NCBI RefSeq assembly: GCF_012910805.1
Contig: NZ_WTVK01000016.1
Coordinates: 41,331 to 105,330 of the forward strand
Source: Aromatoleum evansii
Lineage (GTDB): Bacteria > Pseudomonadota > Gammaproteobacteria > Burkholderiales > Rhodocyclaceae
Length of the DNA: 64,000 nt
Direction: 5' to 3'
The notes below the pieces were generated by a model. It saw only the letters and a list, made by a program, of their open reading frames with translations. It searched no databases and was not told the origin of the DNA. Of this stretch, positions 19,165-29,854 are shown one piece after another (within the stretch, counting starts at the first letter, position 1; every line of letters starts with the position of its first letter). The translations under genes and the position numbers were made by a program.

Positions 19165-20598
19165 TCAGAAGTGCAGCGGACGCTTATCCACCGCGAGGGC
19201 CGCCTCGTGCACCACTTCCGAGAGGGTCGGGTGGGCGTGGCAGATGCGAGCCAGGTCTTCTGATGCGGCTCCGAACTCCATCGCGACGACGGCTTCCGAG
19301 ATCAGCTCGGATGCGTTGGCGCCGATGATGTGCACGCCGAGGATGCGGTCGGTCGTGGCGCAGGCCAGCATCTTGACGAAACCCGTGGGGTCGCCGGAGC
19401 CGAGCGCGCGGCCGTTGGCCATGAACGGGATCTTGCCGGCCCGGTAGGCGACGCCTTCGGCCTTGAGCTGCTGTTCCGTCTTGCCCACCCAGGCGATCTC
19501 GGGCGAGGTGTAGATCACGCCCGGAACCATGTCGAGGTTGCAGTGCCCGGCCTGCCCCGCGATGATTTCTGCGACCATGACGGCCTCTTCCATCGCCTTG
19601 TGCGCGAGCATCGGACCGCGGACGACGTCGCCGACCGCGTAGACATTCGGCAGATTCGACTTGCAGTGCCCGTCGACGACGATCTGGCCGCGTTCATTCA
19701 CGTTCAGGCCGATTGCCGCGGCATTCAAACCGTCGGTATTCGGGACGCGGCCGACGGACACGATCAGGCGATCGCACTCCAGCTTGGCCTCCTTGCCGTC
19801 CTTGTCGGTGTAGGCGACGGACACGCCCTTCTTGGTGACCTTCGTGTCGCCGATGGTCACACCCGTCTCGATCGCAAGACCCTGCTTCTTGAAGACCTTG
19901 AGTGCTTCCTTGGCAACGTCGAGGTCGGCAAAGCCCATGAAATCGGGCAGCGCTTCTAGCACGGTCACTTCGGAGCCCAGACGACGCCATACCGAACCCA
20001 TTTCCAGGCCGATCACGCCGGCACCGATGACGCCGAGCTTCTTCGGCACCGAATCGAAGTCCAGCGCGCCGACGTTGTCGCAGACGATCTTGTTGTCGAC
20101 CGGAATGCCGGGCAGATGACGGGGCTTGGAGCCGGTCGCAATGATGACGTGCTTGGCTTCGACCGTCTCGTTGCCGACCTTGACCACGTAACCGCCCGCA
20201 CCAGCGCTTTCGAAGCTGCCATGGCCGGCCAGGAAGGTCACCTTGTTCTTCTTGAACAGGCCCTTGATGCCCTGCGTCAGCTGGTCGACGACCTTGTTCT
20301 TGCGACCGATCATCGTCGGCACGTCGATGCTCACGCCACCGCTCACCTTGATGCCCTGGCCCTCGAACGAGTGCTCGGCCTCCTCGAAGAGGTGCGAGGT
20401 GTGCAGCAGCGCCTTCGACGGGATGCACCCAACGTTGAGGCAGGTGCCGCCAAGACGCGGTTCGCCCTTCGGATCGGCATACGGGTTGGACTCCGCGCAC
20501 GCCGTCTTGAAACCCAGTTGTGCGGCACGAATCGCCGCCACATACCCGCCAGGGCCGCCGCCGATGACGAGTACGTCGAATTGCTTGTCAGCCATCAT
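19165..20598 (-). CDS. odhL: Dihydrolipoyl dehydrogenase (E3)
   Basis: A 477-residue FAD flavoenzyme that reoxidises the lipoyl group of the 2-oxoglutarate dehydrogenase E2 with NAD+. The FAD-binding motif is GGGPGG (13-18), the redox disulfide [11 protein letters not shown] has Cys53 and Cys58, and the NAD-binding [17 protein letters not shown] is in the middle. The catalytic HAHPTLSE is near the C-terminus. The insertion [14 protein letters not shown] before the disulfide is usual in this E3 subtype. Two adjacent ATGs (20598, 20595) are possible starts. It is the last gene of the odhA-B-L set. Confidence 0.96.
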   Translation of the reverse strand: MMADKQFDVLVIGGGPGGYVAAIRAAQLGFKTACAESNPYADPKGEPRLGGTCLNVGCIPSKALLHTSHLFEEAEHSFEGQGIKVSGGVSIDVPTMIGRKNKVVDQLTQGIKGLFKKNKVTFLAGHGSFESAGAGGYVVKVGNETVEAKHVIIATGSKPRHLPGIPVDNKIVCDNVGALDFDSVPKKLGVIGAGVIGLEMGSVWRRLGSEVTVLEALPDFMGFADLDVAKEALKVFKKQGLAIETGVTIGDTKVTKKGVSVAYTDKDGKEAKLECDRLIVSVGRVPNTDGLNAAAIGLNVNERGQIVVDGHCKSNLPNVYAVGDVVRGPMLAHKAMEEAVMVAEIIAGQAGHCNLDMVPGVIYTSPEIAWVGKTEQQLKAEGVAYRAGKIPFMANGRALGSGDPTGFVKMLACATTDRILGVHIIGANASELISEAVVAMEFGAASEDLARICHAHPTLSEVVHEAALAVDKRPLHF

Positions 20599-20604
20599 TC
20601 ACTC

Positions 20605-20662
20605 CCGAAAAAGGAAAAGCGTGGCGCTTCGCCGGACGGAAAGGTCCGGCGAAGCGCCACGC
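20605..20662 (-). terminator. 19-bp perfect hairpin with T-tract between odhB and odhL
   Basis: Arms 20619-20637 and 20644-20662 are perfect 19-bp inverted copies around a 6-base loop. On the minus strand the stem is followed by TTTTCCTTTTT, so it resembles an intrinsic terminator or attenuator inside the operon, ending just before the odhL ribosome site (GGGAG). Confidence 0.75.
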
Positions 20663-20672
20663 AGCATGTCGA

Positions 20673-21872
20673 TTACACGTCGAGGATCAGGCGAGCCGGA
20701 TCTTCCAGCGCTTCCTTCATCGTCACCAGGCCGAGGACCGCTTCGCGGCCGTCGATGATGCGGTGATCGTACGACATGGCCAGGTAGTTGATCGGACGGA
20801 TCACGATCTGGCCGTTCTCGACGACCGGACGATCCTTGGTCGCATGGATGCCGAGGATGGCCGACTGCGGCGGGTTGATGATCGGCGTCGACAGCATCGA
20901 GCCGAACACGCCGCCGTTGGAGATCGAGAACGTGCCGCCGGAGAGTTCCTCGAGCGACAGCTTGCCGTCCTTGGCCTTCTGGCCGAACTCGGCGATCTTC
21001 TTCTCGATGTCGGCGATCGACATCTGGTCCGCATCACGCAGGATGGGCACCACCAGGCCGCGCGGCGAACCGACCGCGATGCCGATGTCGATGTAGCCGT
21101 GGTAGATGATGTCCGTACCATCGACCGACGCGTTCAGGATGGGGAATTTCTTCAGTGCGGCGACTGCGGCCTTCACGAAGAAGCCCATGAAGCCGAGACG
21201 GACGCCGTGCGCCTTCTCGAACTTGTCGCCGTACTGCTTGCGCAGCGCCATGACCGGGGCCATGTTCACTTCGTTGAACGTCGTCAGGATCGCGTTTTCG
21301 TTCTTCGACTGGATCAGGCGTTCGGCGATGCGTGCACGCAGGCGGGTCATCGGCACGCGCTCTTCCGGACGATCGCCGGTCAGCGTGAGCGAGGCAGGTG
21401 CTGCGGCGGGTGCTGCGGCCGGACGCGGCTGGGCGGCAACCGCATCTTCCTTGGTGACGCGTCCGCCACGACCGGAGCCGGCGACGTCGGCGGCGGCGAT
21501 TCCCTTCTCCTCGAGAATCTTGCGCGCGGCCGGGCTGGCGGCGCCGGATGCAGCGGCCGAGGGGGCTGCAGCAGCGGGCGCCGCCGCAGGAGCAGCTGCC
21601 GCCGCGGGCGCAGCGGCACCGGCGGAAGCCTTCGCCTCGGTGTCGATCTGGGCGATCAGCTCGCCCGAGGTCACGTTGTCGCCGTTCGCCTTGATGATCT
21701 TGACCAGCACGCCATCGGCGGGAGCCGGGGTCTCGAGAACGACCTTGTCGGTCTCGATGTCGATCAGGTTCTCGTCACGCGACACCGCGTCGCCTTCCTT
21801 CTTGTGCCACGAAACCAGGGTGGCTTCCGAAACCGATTCCGACAGTTGCGGAACTTTCACTTCAATCAGCAT
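20673..21872 (-). CDS. odhB: 2-oxoglutarate dehydrogenase E2 (dihydrolipoamide succinyltransferase)
   Basis: The 399-residue core subunit that transfers succinyl to CoA. The N-terminal lipoyl domain (1-75) carries [10 protein letters not shown] with Lys43 as the lipoylation site. An Ala/Pro linker (about 78-112) leads to the E3-binding domain ([31 protein letters not shown], about 112-142). The acyltransferase domain follows, with catalytic [10 protein letters not shown] near the C-terminus (His370, Asp374). Order and length are normal for the SucB type. It is followed by a long hairpin before odhL. Confidence 0.96.
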   Translation of the reverse strand: MLIEVKVPQLSESVSEATLVSWHKKEGDAVSRDENLIDIETDKVVLETPAPADGVLVKIIKANGDNVTSGELIAQIDTEAKASAGAAAPAAAAAPAAAPAAAAPSAAASGAASPAARKILEEKGIAAADVAGSGRGGRVTKEDAVAAQPRPAAAPAAAPASLTLTGDRPEERVPMTRLRARIAERLIQSKNENAILTTFNEVNMAPVMALRKQYGDKFEKAHGVRLGFMGFFVKAAVAALKKFPILNASVDGTDIIYHGYIDIGIAVGSPRGLVVPILRDADQMSIADIEKKIAEFGQKAKDGKLSLEELSGGTFSISNGGVFGSMLSTPIINPPQSAILGIHATKDRPVVENGQIVIRPINYLAMSYDHRIIDGREAVLGLVTMKEALEDPARLILDV

Positions 21873-21905
21873 GTAGTCTTCTCCCGAAGTTCGAGCTCTT
21901 GCTTA

Positions 21906-24755
21906 TTAGTTGGGCGATTGTTGCGTCGTGTCCTGAATGGGACCGAATGCGTTTTCCAGAACAGCCTTCTGCTGCGCGTTGTGCTTGGCGTAGTAGCCCA
22001 CGGCAGGCGAAGCCGATGCCGGGCGGCTGACGAGCAGCAGCTTGCGCTTGGTGCCCAGCACGTTGATGAGATGCTGACGCGAAGCGAGCCAGTACCACGC
22101 ACCCTGATTGCGGGGCTCTTCCTGGCACCACACCACTTCCTTCGCGTTCGGGAACTGGTTGATCGCGGCGGCGAAGGCGTCCGTCGGGAACGGATAGATC
22201 TGCTCGATACGAACCAATGCCGTGTCGGTGATCTTGTTCTCGCGACGATGGGCCAGCAGCTCGTAGTAGATCTTGCCCTGGCACAGGACCACGCGCTTCA
22301 CCTTCTTCGGATCCAGCTTCTCGACTTCGGGGATCACGGTCTGGAAGCTGCCGGTGGCGAGTTCGTCCATCGTCGAGATCGCTTCCTTGTGACGCAGCAG
22401 CGACTTCGGCGTAACGATGATGAGCGGCTTGCGCACCTTGCGCAGCATCTGGCGGCGCAGCAGATGGAACACCTGGGCCGGCGTCGTCGGGACGCAGATC
22501 TGCCAGTTGTTCTCGGCTGCGAGGCTCATGAAGCGCTCGGGGCGGCACGACGAATGCTCGGGACCCTGCCCTTCATAGCCGTGCGGCAGCATCATCACGA
22601 GGCCGCTCAGGCGTCCCCACTTCGCTTCGCCGGAGCTGATGAACTGATCGATGACGACCTGCGCGCCGTTCACGAAGTCGCCGAACTGGGCTTCCCAGAC
22701 CACCAGTTCGTTCGGTTCGGTCGTGGAGTAGCCGTATTCGAACGCCAGCACCGCCTCTTCGGAAAGCACGGAATCGTGGCATTGGAAGCCGGCCTGCCCG
22801 TCCTGGATGTGATCCAGCGGCTTGTAGATGCCTTCGTCCCAGCGCTCGCGTTTCTGGTCGTGCAGCACGGCATGGCGGTGGAAGAAGGTTCCGCGCCCGA
22901 CGTCTTCGCCCGAGATCCGCACGCGGTAGCCCTGTGCCAGCAGGCTGGCGTAGGCGAGGTTTTCGCCCATACCCCAGTCGAGCGGCAGATCGCCCCGTGC
23001 CATCCCGGCGCGGTCATCGATGATCTTCTTCACGCGCGAGTGCAGCGCGAAGGTCTCGGGGACGGTCGACAGCCGCTCGCCCAGGCGCTTGATCTCGCTG
23101 ACCGGGATCGCCGTGTCGCAGGCGTCGGTATATGGTTGCTTGAGGAACGGGGTCCAATCCACCGAGAACTGACGGTTGTGGCCGGGCAGAACCGGATTCG
23201 ACAACAGTTCGCCGCGATCGAGATGTTCGCGGTACTCGGCGATCATGCGATCGGGCTCGTCCGCCTCGCAGGTTCCCTCGGCGACGAGGCGGTCGGCATA
23301 CAGCTTGCGGGTACCGGCGTGCTTCTGGATGGTGCGATACATCAGCGGCTGGGTCACCATCGGCTCGTCCTGCTCGTTGTGGCCGAGCTTGCGGAAGCAG
23401 ATGATGTCGAGCACCACGTCCTTCTTGAACTCCTGGCGGAATTCGACGGCGAGCTTGGTGGCAAACGCAACCGCTTCCGGATCGTCGCCATTCACGTGGA
23501 AGATCGGTGCCTCGACCATCTTGAAGATGTCCGTGCAATACAGCGAGCTGCGGTAGTCGCGCGGATCGGAGGTCGTGAAGCCGATCTGGTTGTTGATGAC
23601 GATGTGGATCGTGCCGCCCGTGCCGTAACCGCGGGTCTGCGAGAAGTTCAGCATCTCCTGGTTCACGCCCTGCCCCGCCACGGCTGCATCACCGTGGATC
23701 AGGACGGGAATGACCTGGGTCTTGGCCTCGTCGTTGCGACGCACCTGCCGTGCGAACACCGAACCTTCGACCACCGGGTTGATGATCTCGAGGTGCGACG
23801 GGTTGAACGCCAGCGTGAGGTGCATCGGCCCGCCCGACGTCATGACGTCGCTGGAGAAGCCCATGTGGTATTTCACGTCGCCCGCGGTGAGGTCCGCAGC
23901 AGCCTTGCCCTCGAATTCCGAGAACAGCATCGACGGCGACTTGCCCAGCGTATTCACCAGCACGTTCAGGCGACCGCGGTGGGCCATGCCGATCACCACT
24001 TCCTGCGCCCCGAGCGATCCGGCAATGCTGATCAGCTCGTCCATCGCGACGATAGCGGATTCGCCGCCTTCGAGCGAGAAGCGCTTCTGGCCGACGTATC
24101 GCGTGTGCAGGTAGCGCTCGAGCGTCTCCGCAGCGGTCGTGCGCTCGAGGATGCGCTTCTTCTTCGCCGCATCGTAGCGCGGGGTTGCGCGCACGCTCTC
24201 GAGGCGCGCCTGGATCCAGCGCTTCTGCGAGATGTCGGAGATGTACATGTATTCGGAGCCGACCGAGCCGCAGTAGGTCTGACGCACCGCTTCGAGGATC
24301 TCGCGCAGCGTCGCGTGGTCGGTCGAGAAGCCGTGGAACGAACCGGTATTGAAGCTGCGCGACAGGTCCGCCTCGGTAAAGCCGTAGTACGACGGTTCGA
24401 GCTCGGCGATGTGCGGCCGCTCGGTGCGACGCAGCGGGTCGAGATTCGCCCAACGGTTGCCGAGGAAGCGGTAGGCATTGATGAGCTGCAGCGTGCTCAC
24501 CTGACGCTTGTCGTCACCTTCGGAGACGACGGTACGGACAGCGCCGCGCTTCGCCATCTCGGTGAACGCCGCGATCACGGGCCCGTGTGCCACGTCGCGC
24601 AGCGCAGCGCCGCTTTGCGACTGGAGGTTGTCGAAATAGGCGCGCCACGATTCCGGCACCGACGCCGGATCGGACAGGTAATTCTCGTAAAGCTCCTCGA
24701 TGAACGGCGCATTGCTGCCGAACAAATGAGAAGTGGATCGTTGCTGAATGGTCAT
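21906..24755 (-). CDS. odhA: 2-oxoglutarate dehydrogenase E1
   Basis: The 949-residue thiamine-diphosphate enzyme that decarboxylates 2-oxoglutarate, the committed step of the complex. It has the small N-terminal E2-anchoring helix (SHLFGSNAPFIEELYENYLSD). The TPP-binding region carries VIGMAHRGRLNVLVNTLGK, IHGDAAVAGQGVNQE and INNQIGFTTSDPRD. A transketolase-like pyrimidine-binding domain carries RISGEDVGRGTFFHRHAVLHD. Length is close to E. coli SucA (933). It starts 66 bases after the gltA terminator and probably has its own promoter there, although I could not mark a convincing -35/-10 pair. Confidence 0.97.
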   Translation of the reverse strand: MTIQQRSTSHLFGSNAPFIEELYENYLSDPASVPESWRAYFDNLQSQSGAALRDVAHGPVIAAFTEMAKRGAVRTVVSEGDDKRQVSTLQLINAYRFLGNRWANLDPLRRTERPHIAELEPSYYGFTEADLSRSFNTGSFHGFSTDHATLREILEAVRQTYCGSVGSEYMYISDISQKRWIQARLESVRATPRYDAAKKKRILERTTAAETLERYLHTRYVGQKRFSLEGGESAIVAMDELISIAGSLGAQEVVIGMAHRGRLNVLVNTLGKSPSMLFSEFEGKAAADLTAGDVKYHMGFSSDVMTSGGPMHLTLAFNPSHLEIINPVVEGSVFARQVRRNDEAKTQVIPVLIHGDAAVAGQGVNQEMLNFSQTRGYGTGGTIHIVINNQIGFTTSDPRDYRSSLYCTDIFKMVEAPIFHVNGDDPEAVAFATKLAVEFRQEFKKDVVLDIICFRKLGHNEQDEPMVTQPLMYRTIQKHAGTRKLYADRLVAEGTCEADEPDRMIAEYREHLDRGELLSNPVLPGHNRQFSVDWTPFLKQPYTDACDTAIPVSEIKRLGERLSTVPETFALHSRVKKIIDDRAGMARGDLPLDWGMGENLAYASLLAQGYRVRISGEDVGRGTFFHRHAVLHDQKRERWDEGIYKPLDHIQDGQAGFQCHDSVLSEEAVLAFEYGYSTTEPNELVVWEAQFGDFVNGAQVVIDQFISSGEAKWGRLSGLVMMLPHGYEGQGPEHSSCRPERFMSLAAENNWQICVPTTPAQVFHLLRRQMLRKVRKPLIIVTPKSLLRHKEAISTMDELATGSFQTVIPEVEKLDPKKVKRVVLCQGKIYYELLAHRRENKITDTALVRIEQIYPFPTDAFAAAINQFPNAKEVVWCQEEPRNQGAWYWLASRQHLINVLGTKRKLLLVSRPASASPAVGYYAKHNAQQKAVLENAFGPIQDTTQQSPN

Positions 24756-24820
24756 TTGTTATGCCACCTGTAGTCTTATTGCGTTGCTTGGGCTACTCGA
24801 CGCTGCATGCCCGGCATCTC

Positions 24821-24858
24821 CAACAAAAACGGGATGGCCGCGTCGAACGACCATCCCG
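24821..24858 (-). terminator. Intrinsic terminator after gltA
   Basis: CGGGATGG/CCATCCCG arms (24830-24837, 24851-24858) with a 13-base loop are followed on the minus strand by TTTTTGTTG. It separates the sdh-gltA unit from odhA. Confidence 0.8.
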
Positions 24859-24900
24859 CGGAGATCATCGCCGGGATTCTCTCCCGCCCTTGATCATCAG

Positions 24901-26196
<1,296 letters not shown>

Positions 26197-26258
26197 AGGT
26201 CATCCCTTATGCGTGCCCGTATTAACTACTAGCTCCCTGTAACGACCGTCCTGCCGAG

Positions 26259-26495
26259 TCAGCGCTGACTCAGCAGTCCGATCATCTCCTTCCAGCGGTC
26301 GACCTCGCAGGGGCTGCTCCCGTTGACCATGGCCCACAGCTCATGGTCCTCGCAGCGGAGCAGATCCTCGAGGTCCGCCAACTGACCGTCCGTAAGACGG
26401 TCGAAGTCCCTTTCCAGAAAGCGTGCGAAGACGAGGTCGAGCTCCAGAAGAGCCCGACGACACTGCCAGCGCACGCGTCCCCGGTTGATGTTCAT
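26259..26495 (-). CDS. sdhE: SdhE, FAD assembly factor for succinate dehydrogenase
   Basis: A 78-residue all-helical protein of the SdhE/Sdh5 family that promotes covalent flavinylation of SdhA. Length, the WQCRRALLELDLVFARFLERDF helix and ALWAMVNGSS-like HELWAMVNGSSPCEVDRWKEM fit the family. The conserved RGxxE motif reads RALLE here, so the usual Gly is Ala. The start ATG at 26495 overlaps the sdhB stop (ATGA), confirming that it is translated with sdhB. It would act in the cytoplasm before SdhA docks. Confidence 0.9.
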   Translation of the reverse strand: MNINRGRVRWQCRRALLELDLVFARFLERDFDRLTDGQLADLEDLLRCEDHELWAMVNGSSPCEVDRWKEMIGLLSQR

Positions 26496-27202
26496 ACTGC
26501 CCGGCTGACCATCATGTCCTTGATCTTGCCGATCGCGCGCGTCGGATTCAGGCTCTTCGGACACACGTCGACACAGTTCATGATGGTGTGGCAGCGGAAC
26601 AGCCGATACGGATCCTCGAGGTTGTCGAGACGCTCGCTCGTTGCCTCGTCGCGCGTATCGGCGATGAAGCGGTAAGCCGCGAGCAGGCCAGCCGGCCCCA
26701 CGAACTTGTCCGGGTTCCACCAGAACGACGGGCAGGACGTCGAGCAGCACGCGCACAGGATGCACTCGTACAGTCCGTTGAGCTCTTCGCGCTCTTCCGG
26801 CGACTGCAGGCGCTCGCGCTCCGGCGCAGGCGTGTTGTTCACCAGATAGGGCTTGATCGAGTGGTACTGCTTGAAGAACTGGGTCATGTCCACGATCAGG
26901 TCGCGGATGACCGGCAGGCCCGGCAGCGGACGCAGCACGATCGGCTGGGCCAGGTTGTCGATGTCCGTCAGGCAGGCCAGGCCGTTCTTGCCGTTGATGT
27001 TCATGGCGTCCGAACCGCACACGCCTTCGCGGCACGAGCGGCGGAACGACAGCGAATCGTCCTTCGCCTTGAGGCGTACCAGCGCGTCGAGGAGCTTCTT
27101 GTCCGACTCCTCGAGTTCGACGCTGATGTCCTGCATGTAGGGCTTCTCGTCACGATCCGGATCGTAACGGTACATCTTGAATTGAACAGTACGCTTGCTC
27201 AT
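26492..27202 (-). CDS. sdhB: Succinate dehydrogenase iron-sulfur subunit
   Basis: The 236-residue electron-transfer subunit of complex II. The [2Fe-2S] motif is SCREGVCGSDAM plus a later Cys (ACL), and ILCACCSTSCPSFWW binds the [4Fe-4S] cluster. RCHTIMNCVDVCPKSLNP ligates the [3Fe-4S]/[4Fe-4S] clusters. It ends ...ARAIGKIKDMMVSRAV, usual for the family. It lies between sdhA (19-base gap) and sdhE (4-base overlap). Confidence 0.97.
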   Translation of the reverse strand: MSKRTVQFKMYRYDPDRDEKPYMQDISVELEESDKKLLDALVRLKAKDDSLSFRRSCREGVCGSDAMNINGKNGLACLTDIDNLAQPIVLRPLPGLPVIRDLIVDMTQFFKQYHSIKPYLVNNTPAPERERLQSPEEREELNGLYECILCACCSTSCPSFWWNPDKFVGPAGLLAAYRFIADTRDEATSERLDNLEDPYRLFRCHTIMNCVDVCPKSLNPTRAIGKIKDMMVSRAV

Positions 27203-27221
27203 TTAACTATCTCTCCCGCAC

Positions 27222-29015
27222 TTAGTAGGTGCGCTTGGCGAGCGCGATCGGCTCGACGTCGTGCGACAGCGGCTTCATGGTGACAGGCTTGTATTCGAGG
27301 CGATTGCCTTCGCGATACCACAGCGTGTGCTTGAGCCACTCATTGTCGTTGCGGCCGTTCGGGAATTCCGCGGTATCCGGCGCGTCGTCGCGCACGTGAG
27401 CGCCACGCGACTCCTTGCGGGCCTCGGCCGAAATCATCGTCGCCTTCGCGACTTCGATCAGGTTGTCGAGTTCCAGCGCTTCCATGCGCGCGGTGTTCCA
27501 GACCTTGGACTTGTCCTTGATCTCGGTACGCTTCGAACGCTCTGCAACGTCAAGGATGGCGGTCACACCTTCCTTCAGCAGCTTGTCGAAACGGAACACG
27601 CCGGCGTGCTTCTGCATGGTGCGGCGCATCGCCTGCCCCACTTCCGCAACGCTCTCGCCACCGGTCTGGTTCTCCAGCCGGGAAATCCGCGCCAGCGAAG
27701 CATCGGCGGCGTCGGCCGGCAGCGGCTTCAGCGACAGGTTGCCGCTCTGGATGTCCTCGACCACAGATTCGCCGGCCGACTTGCCGAAGACCAGAAGGTC
27801 GAGCAGCGAGTTCGTGCCAAGACGGTTCGCGCCATGCACCGAGGCGCAGGCACATTCGCCGGCAGCATAGAAGCCGACGACGGGGGAGTTCGGCTCGCCG
27901 TCCTTCGGCACGACGACCTGGCCCTTGTAGTTGGTCGGGATGCCGCCCATCTGGTAGTGGCAGGTCGGGACGACCGGAATCGGCGCCTTGATCGGATCGA
28001 CGCCGGCGAACTGGATCGAGATCTCGCGAATGCCCGGGAGACGCTTCATGATCGTCTCGGGCGACAGGTGCGTGATGTCGAGGAGCACGTGATCCTTGTC
28101 GGGACCGCAACCGCGACCTTCGTTGATCTCGGTGACCATGGAGCGGGACACGACATCGCGCGAAGCCAGATCCTTCAGGTTCGGCGCGTAGCGCTCCATG
28201 AAGCGCTCGCCGGAGGCATTGCGCAGGATGCCGCCTTCGCCGCGAACGCCCTCGGTGATCAGCACGCCCGCGCCGGCCACGCCGGTCGGGTGGAACTGCC
28301 AGAATTCCATGTCCTCGAGCGGGATGCCCGCACGTGCGGCCATCCCGACGCCGTCGCCGGTATTGATGAAGGCGTTGGTCGAGCTGTAGAAAATGCGGCC
28401 GGCACCACCGGTGGCGAAAATCGTCGCCTTCGAGTGGAAGATCGACACTTCACCGGTTTCGAGTTCGAGCGCGGTGACACCGACGACATCGCCATCCTGA
28501 TCGCGGATCAGGTCGAGCGCGATCCATTCCACGAAGAATTGGGTGTTCGCACGCACGTTGCGCTGGTAGAGCGCGTGCAGCATCGCGTGACCGGTACGGT
28601 CTGCAGCTGCACAGGAACGGGACACCGGCGACTGGCCGTAGTTCTGCGAATGACCGCCGAACGGACGCTGATAGATCTTGCCGTTGTCGGTACGGTCGAA
28701 GGGCATGCCGTAGTGCTCGAGCTCGACGACCACCTCGTTGGCCTTGCGGCACATGAATTCGATGGCGTCCTGGTCGCCCAGCCAGTCCGACCCCTTAACG
28801 GTGTCGTACATGTGCCAGTGCCAGTTGTCTTCCGTCGAGTTGCCGAGCGAGGCGGCAACGCCACCCTGTGCCGCCACGGTGTGCGAGCGGGTCGGGAAGA
28901 CCTTGGTGAGCACGGCGGTCTTCAGGCCGGCCTCGGAAAGTTGCAGGGCCGCACGCAGACCGGCACCACCGGCGCCGACGATAACTGCGTCAAAAGTACG
29001 CTTAGCGACAGTCAC
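27222..29015 (-). CDS. sdhA: Succinate dehydrogenase flavoprotein subunit
   Basis: The 597-residue catalytic subunit with covalently bound FAD that oxidises succinate to fumarate. The FAD-binding motif is VGAGGAGLRAAL near the N-terminus, and RSHTVAAQGGVAASLGN contains the histidine that links FAD. HPTGVAGAGVLITEG and the active-site Arg region RLGTNSLLDLLVFGKSAGE follow. I place the start at the GTG at 29015 (MTVAKRTF), because GGAGG lies 8 bases upstream. A TTG at 29030 would add five residues. It starts 2 bases after the sdhD stop. Confidence 0.96.
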   Translation of the reverse strand: MTVAKRTFDAVIVGAGGAGLRAALQLSEAGLKTAVLTKVFPTRSHTVAAQGGVAASLGNSTEDNWHWHMYDTVKGSDWLGDQDAIEFMCRKANEVVVELEHYGMPFDRTDNGKIYQRPFGGHSQNYGQSPVSRSCAAADRTGHAMLHALYQRNVRANTQFFVEWIALDLIRDQDGDVVGVTALELETGEVSIFHSKATIFATGGAGRIFYSSTNAFINTGDGVGMAARAGIPLEDMEFWQFHPTGVAGAGVLITEGVRGEGGILRNASGERFMERYAPNLKDLASRDVVSRSMVTEINEGRGCGPDKDHVLLDITHLSPETIMKRLPGIREISIQFAGVDPIKAPIPVVPTCHYQMGGIPTNYKGQVVVPKDGEPNSPVVGFYAAGECACASVHGANRLGTNSLLDLLVFGKSAGESVVEDIQSGNLSLKPLPADAADASLARISRLENQTGGESVAEVGQAMRRTMQKHAGVFRFDKLLKEGVTAILDVAERSKRTEIKDKSKVWNTARMEALELDNLIEVAKATMISAEARKESRGAHVRDDAPDTAEFPNGRNDNEWLKHTLWYREGNRLEYKPVTMKPLSHDVEPIALAKRTY

Positions 29016-29017
29016 GC

Positions 29018-29365
29018 TCACAGCCTCCAAAGAATCTGCGCAGCCCAGCCGGCGTAGCCGACGAGCAGGAAAATCGTTACGAGATGCAGGGTCAGACGCA
29101 CGCCGACCGGCTTGATGTAATCCATCCAGATGTCACGCACCCCGATCCAGGCGTGATAGAAGAGCGCCAGGAAGAACAGGAATGCGAAGAAACGCACGAT
29201 GCCGTTGCGGAACAGGCCGGACCAGGTCTGGTAGGTCATCTCGGGAAGACCGAGGGCAGCCGCGGCGAAAAGGATGGTGAAGATCACCATGAACAGCGCG
29301 GTTGCGCGCTGCGCGATCCAGTCGCGCAGGCCGTAGTGAGCACCGACGACGATACGATTTACCAT
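29018..29365 (-). CDS. sdhD: Succinate dehydrogenase membrane anchor subunit SdhD
   Basis: A 115-residue inner-membrane protein with three hydrophobic helices (about 18-40, 58-77, 93-112). It helps bind haem b and ubiquinone. HAWIGVRDIWMDYIKP (71-86) is the family's conserved haem/quinone region. The start MVNRIVVGAHYG overlaps the end of sdhC by 7 bases. The gene is embedded in the normal sdhC-D-A-B order. Confidence 0.93.
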   Translation of the reverse strand: MVNRIVVGAHYGLRDWIAQRATALFMVIFTILFAAAALGLPEMTYQTWSGLFRNGIVRFFAFLFFLALFYHAWIGVRDIWMDYIKPVGVRLTLHLVTIFLLVGYAGWAAQILWRL

Positions 29366-29748
29366 AGCTTCACTCCGATGATCACGGTCAGCGCGATGCT
29401 GACGACCAGCACGATGCGCGAGCTGTTGCGGGCCGACTGAAGGTCGATGCCCTTGTGGAGGTCGAGCAGCAGGAAGCGGATGCCCGCACAGAAGTGATGC
29501 AGGTACGCCCAGAGCAGCCCCAGCAGAAGGAGCTTGACGAGCGGGTTGCCAACCACGCTCTTGTACGCTGCGAACGACTCGGGCGAAGCGAGGCTGCGAT
29601 CGAACAGGTACAGGAGGAACGGCATCATCAGGAACAGCCCCGCCCCGCTGACCCGATGAAGAATGGATACGATACCCGGCAACGGCAGCCGGATCTCGTG
29701 CAGGGCCAGGAATTTGGGCCGCTGCTTGCGCACTATGGCTTCTGACAT
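29359..29748 (-). CDS. sdhC: Succinate dehydrogenase cytochrome b556 subunit SdhC
   Basis: A 129-residue inner-membrane anchor with three helices. SILHRVSGAGLF near residue 30 is the SdhC signature, with quinone-pocket residues. LHHFCAGIRFLLLDLHKG (about 84-101) contains the haem-ligating histidine. It is the first gene of sdhC-D-A-B-E-gltA. The 106-base gap upstream, toward the GntR gene, carries a TATAAT box. Confidence 0.94.
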   Translation of the reverse strand: MSEAIVRKQRPKFLALHEIRLPLPGIVSILHRVSGAGLFLMMPFLLYLFDRSLASPESFAAYKSVVGNPLVKLLLLGLLWAYLHHFCAGIRFLLLDLHKGIDLQSARNSSRIVLVVSIALTVIIGVKLW

Positions 29749-29813
29749 ATTGTTTTACCCCTAGTTTAGCGACGGTTGCCCGACGCGGTTCTCCCAACTT
29801 GCAAAGCGCGGGA

Positions 29814-29842
29814 ATTATATACGCGGAAGCTATGCATTCCGC
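29814..29842 (-). promoter_or_regulatory. Candidate sdhC promoter with overlapping inverted repeat
   Basis: On the minus strand a perfect -10 TATAAT lies at 29819-29814, but the -35 is poor (GCGGAA at a 17-base spacing). The weak -35 overlaps an inverted repeat, GCGGAA-N8-TTCCGC (29823-29842), that could bind an activator. It lies 66 bases before the sdhC start. Confidence 0.45.
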
Positions 29843-29854
29843 CGCCCCGCCCGC

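Noticed and set aside
20763..24773. A very long open frame (over 1300 codons) on the plus strand, antisense to odhB and odhA.
   Set aside because: It mirrors the codon bias of two unmistakable genes on the other strand. Its translation is Arg/Asp/Val/His-rich with no motif, and it has no ribosome site of note.
27261..29057. A 598-codon open frame antisense to sdhA.
   Set aside because: Same cause: high-GC third positions remove stops on the complementary strand. sdhA carries all catalytic motifs.
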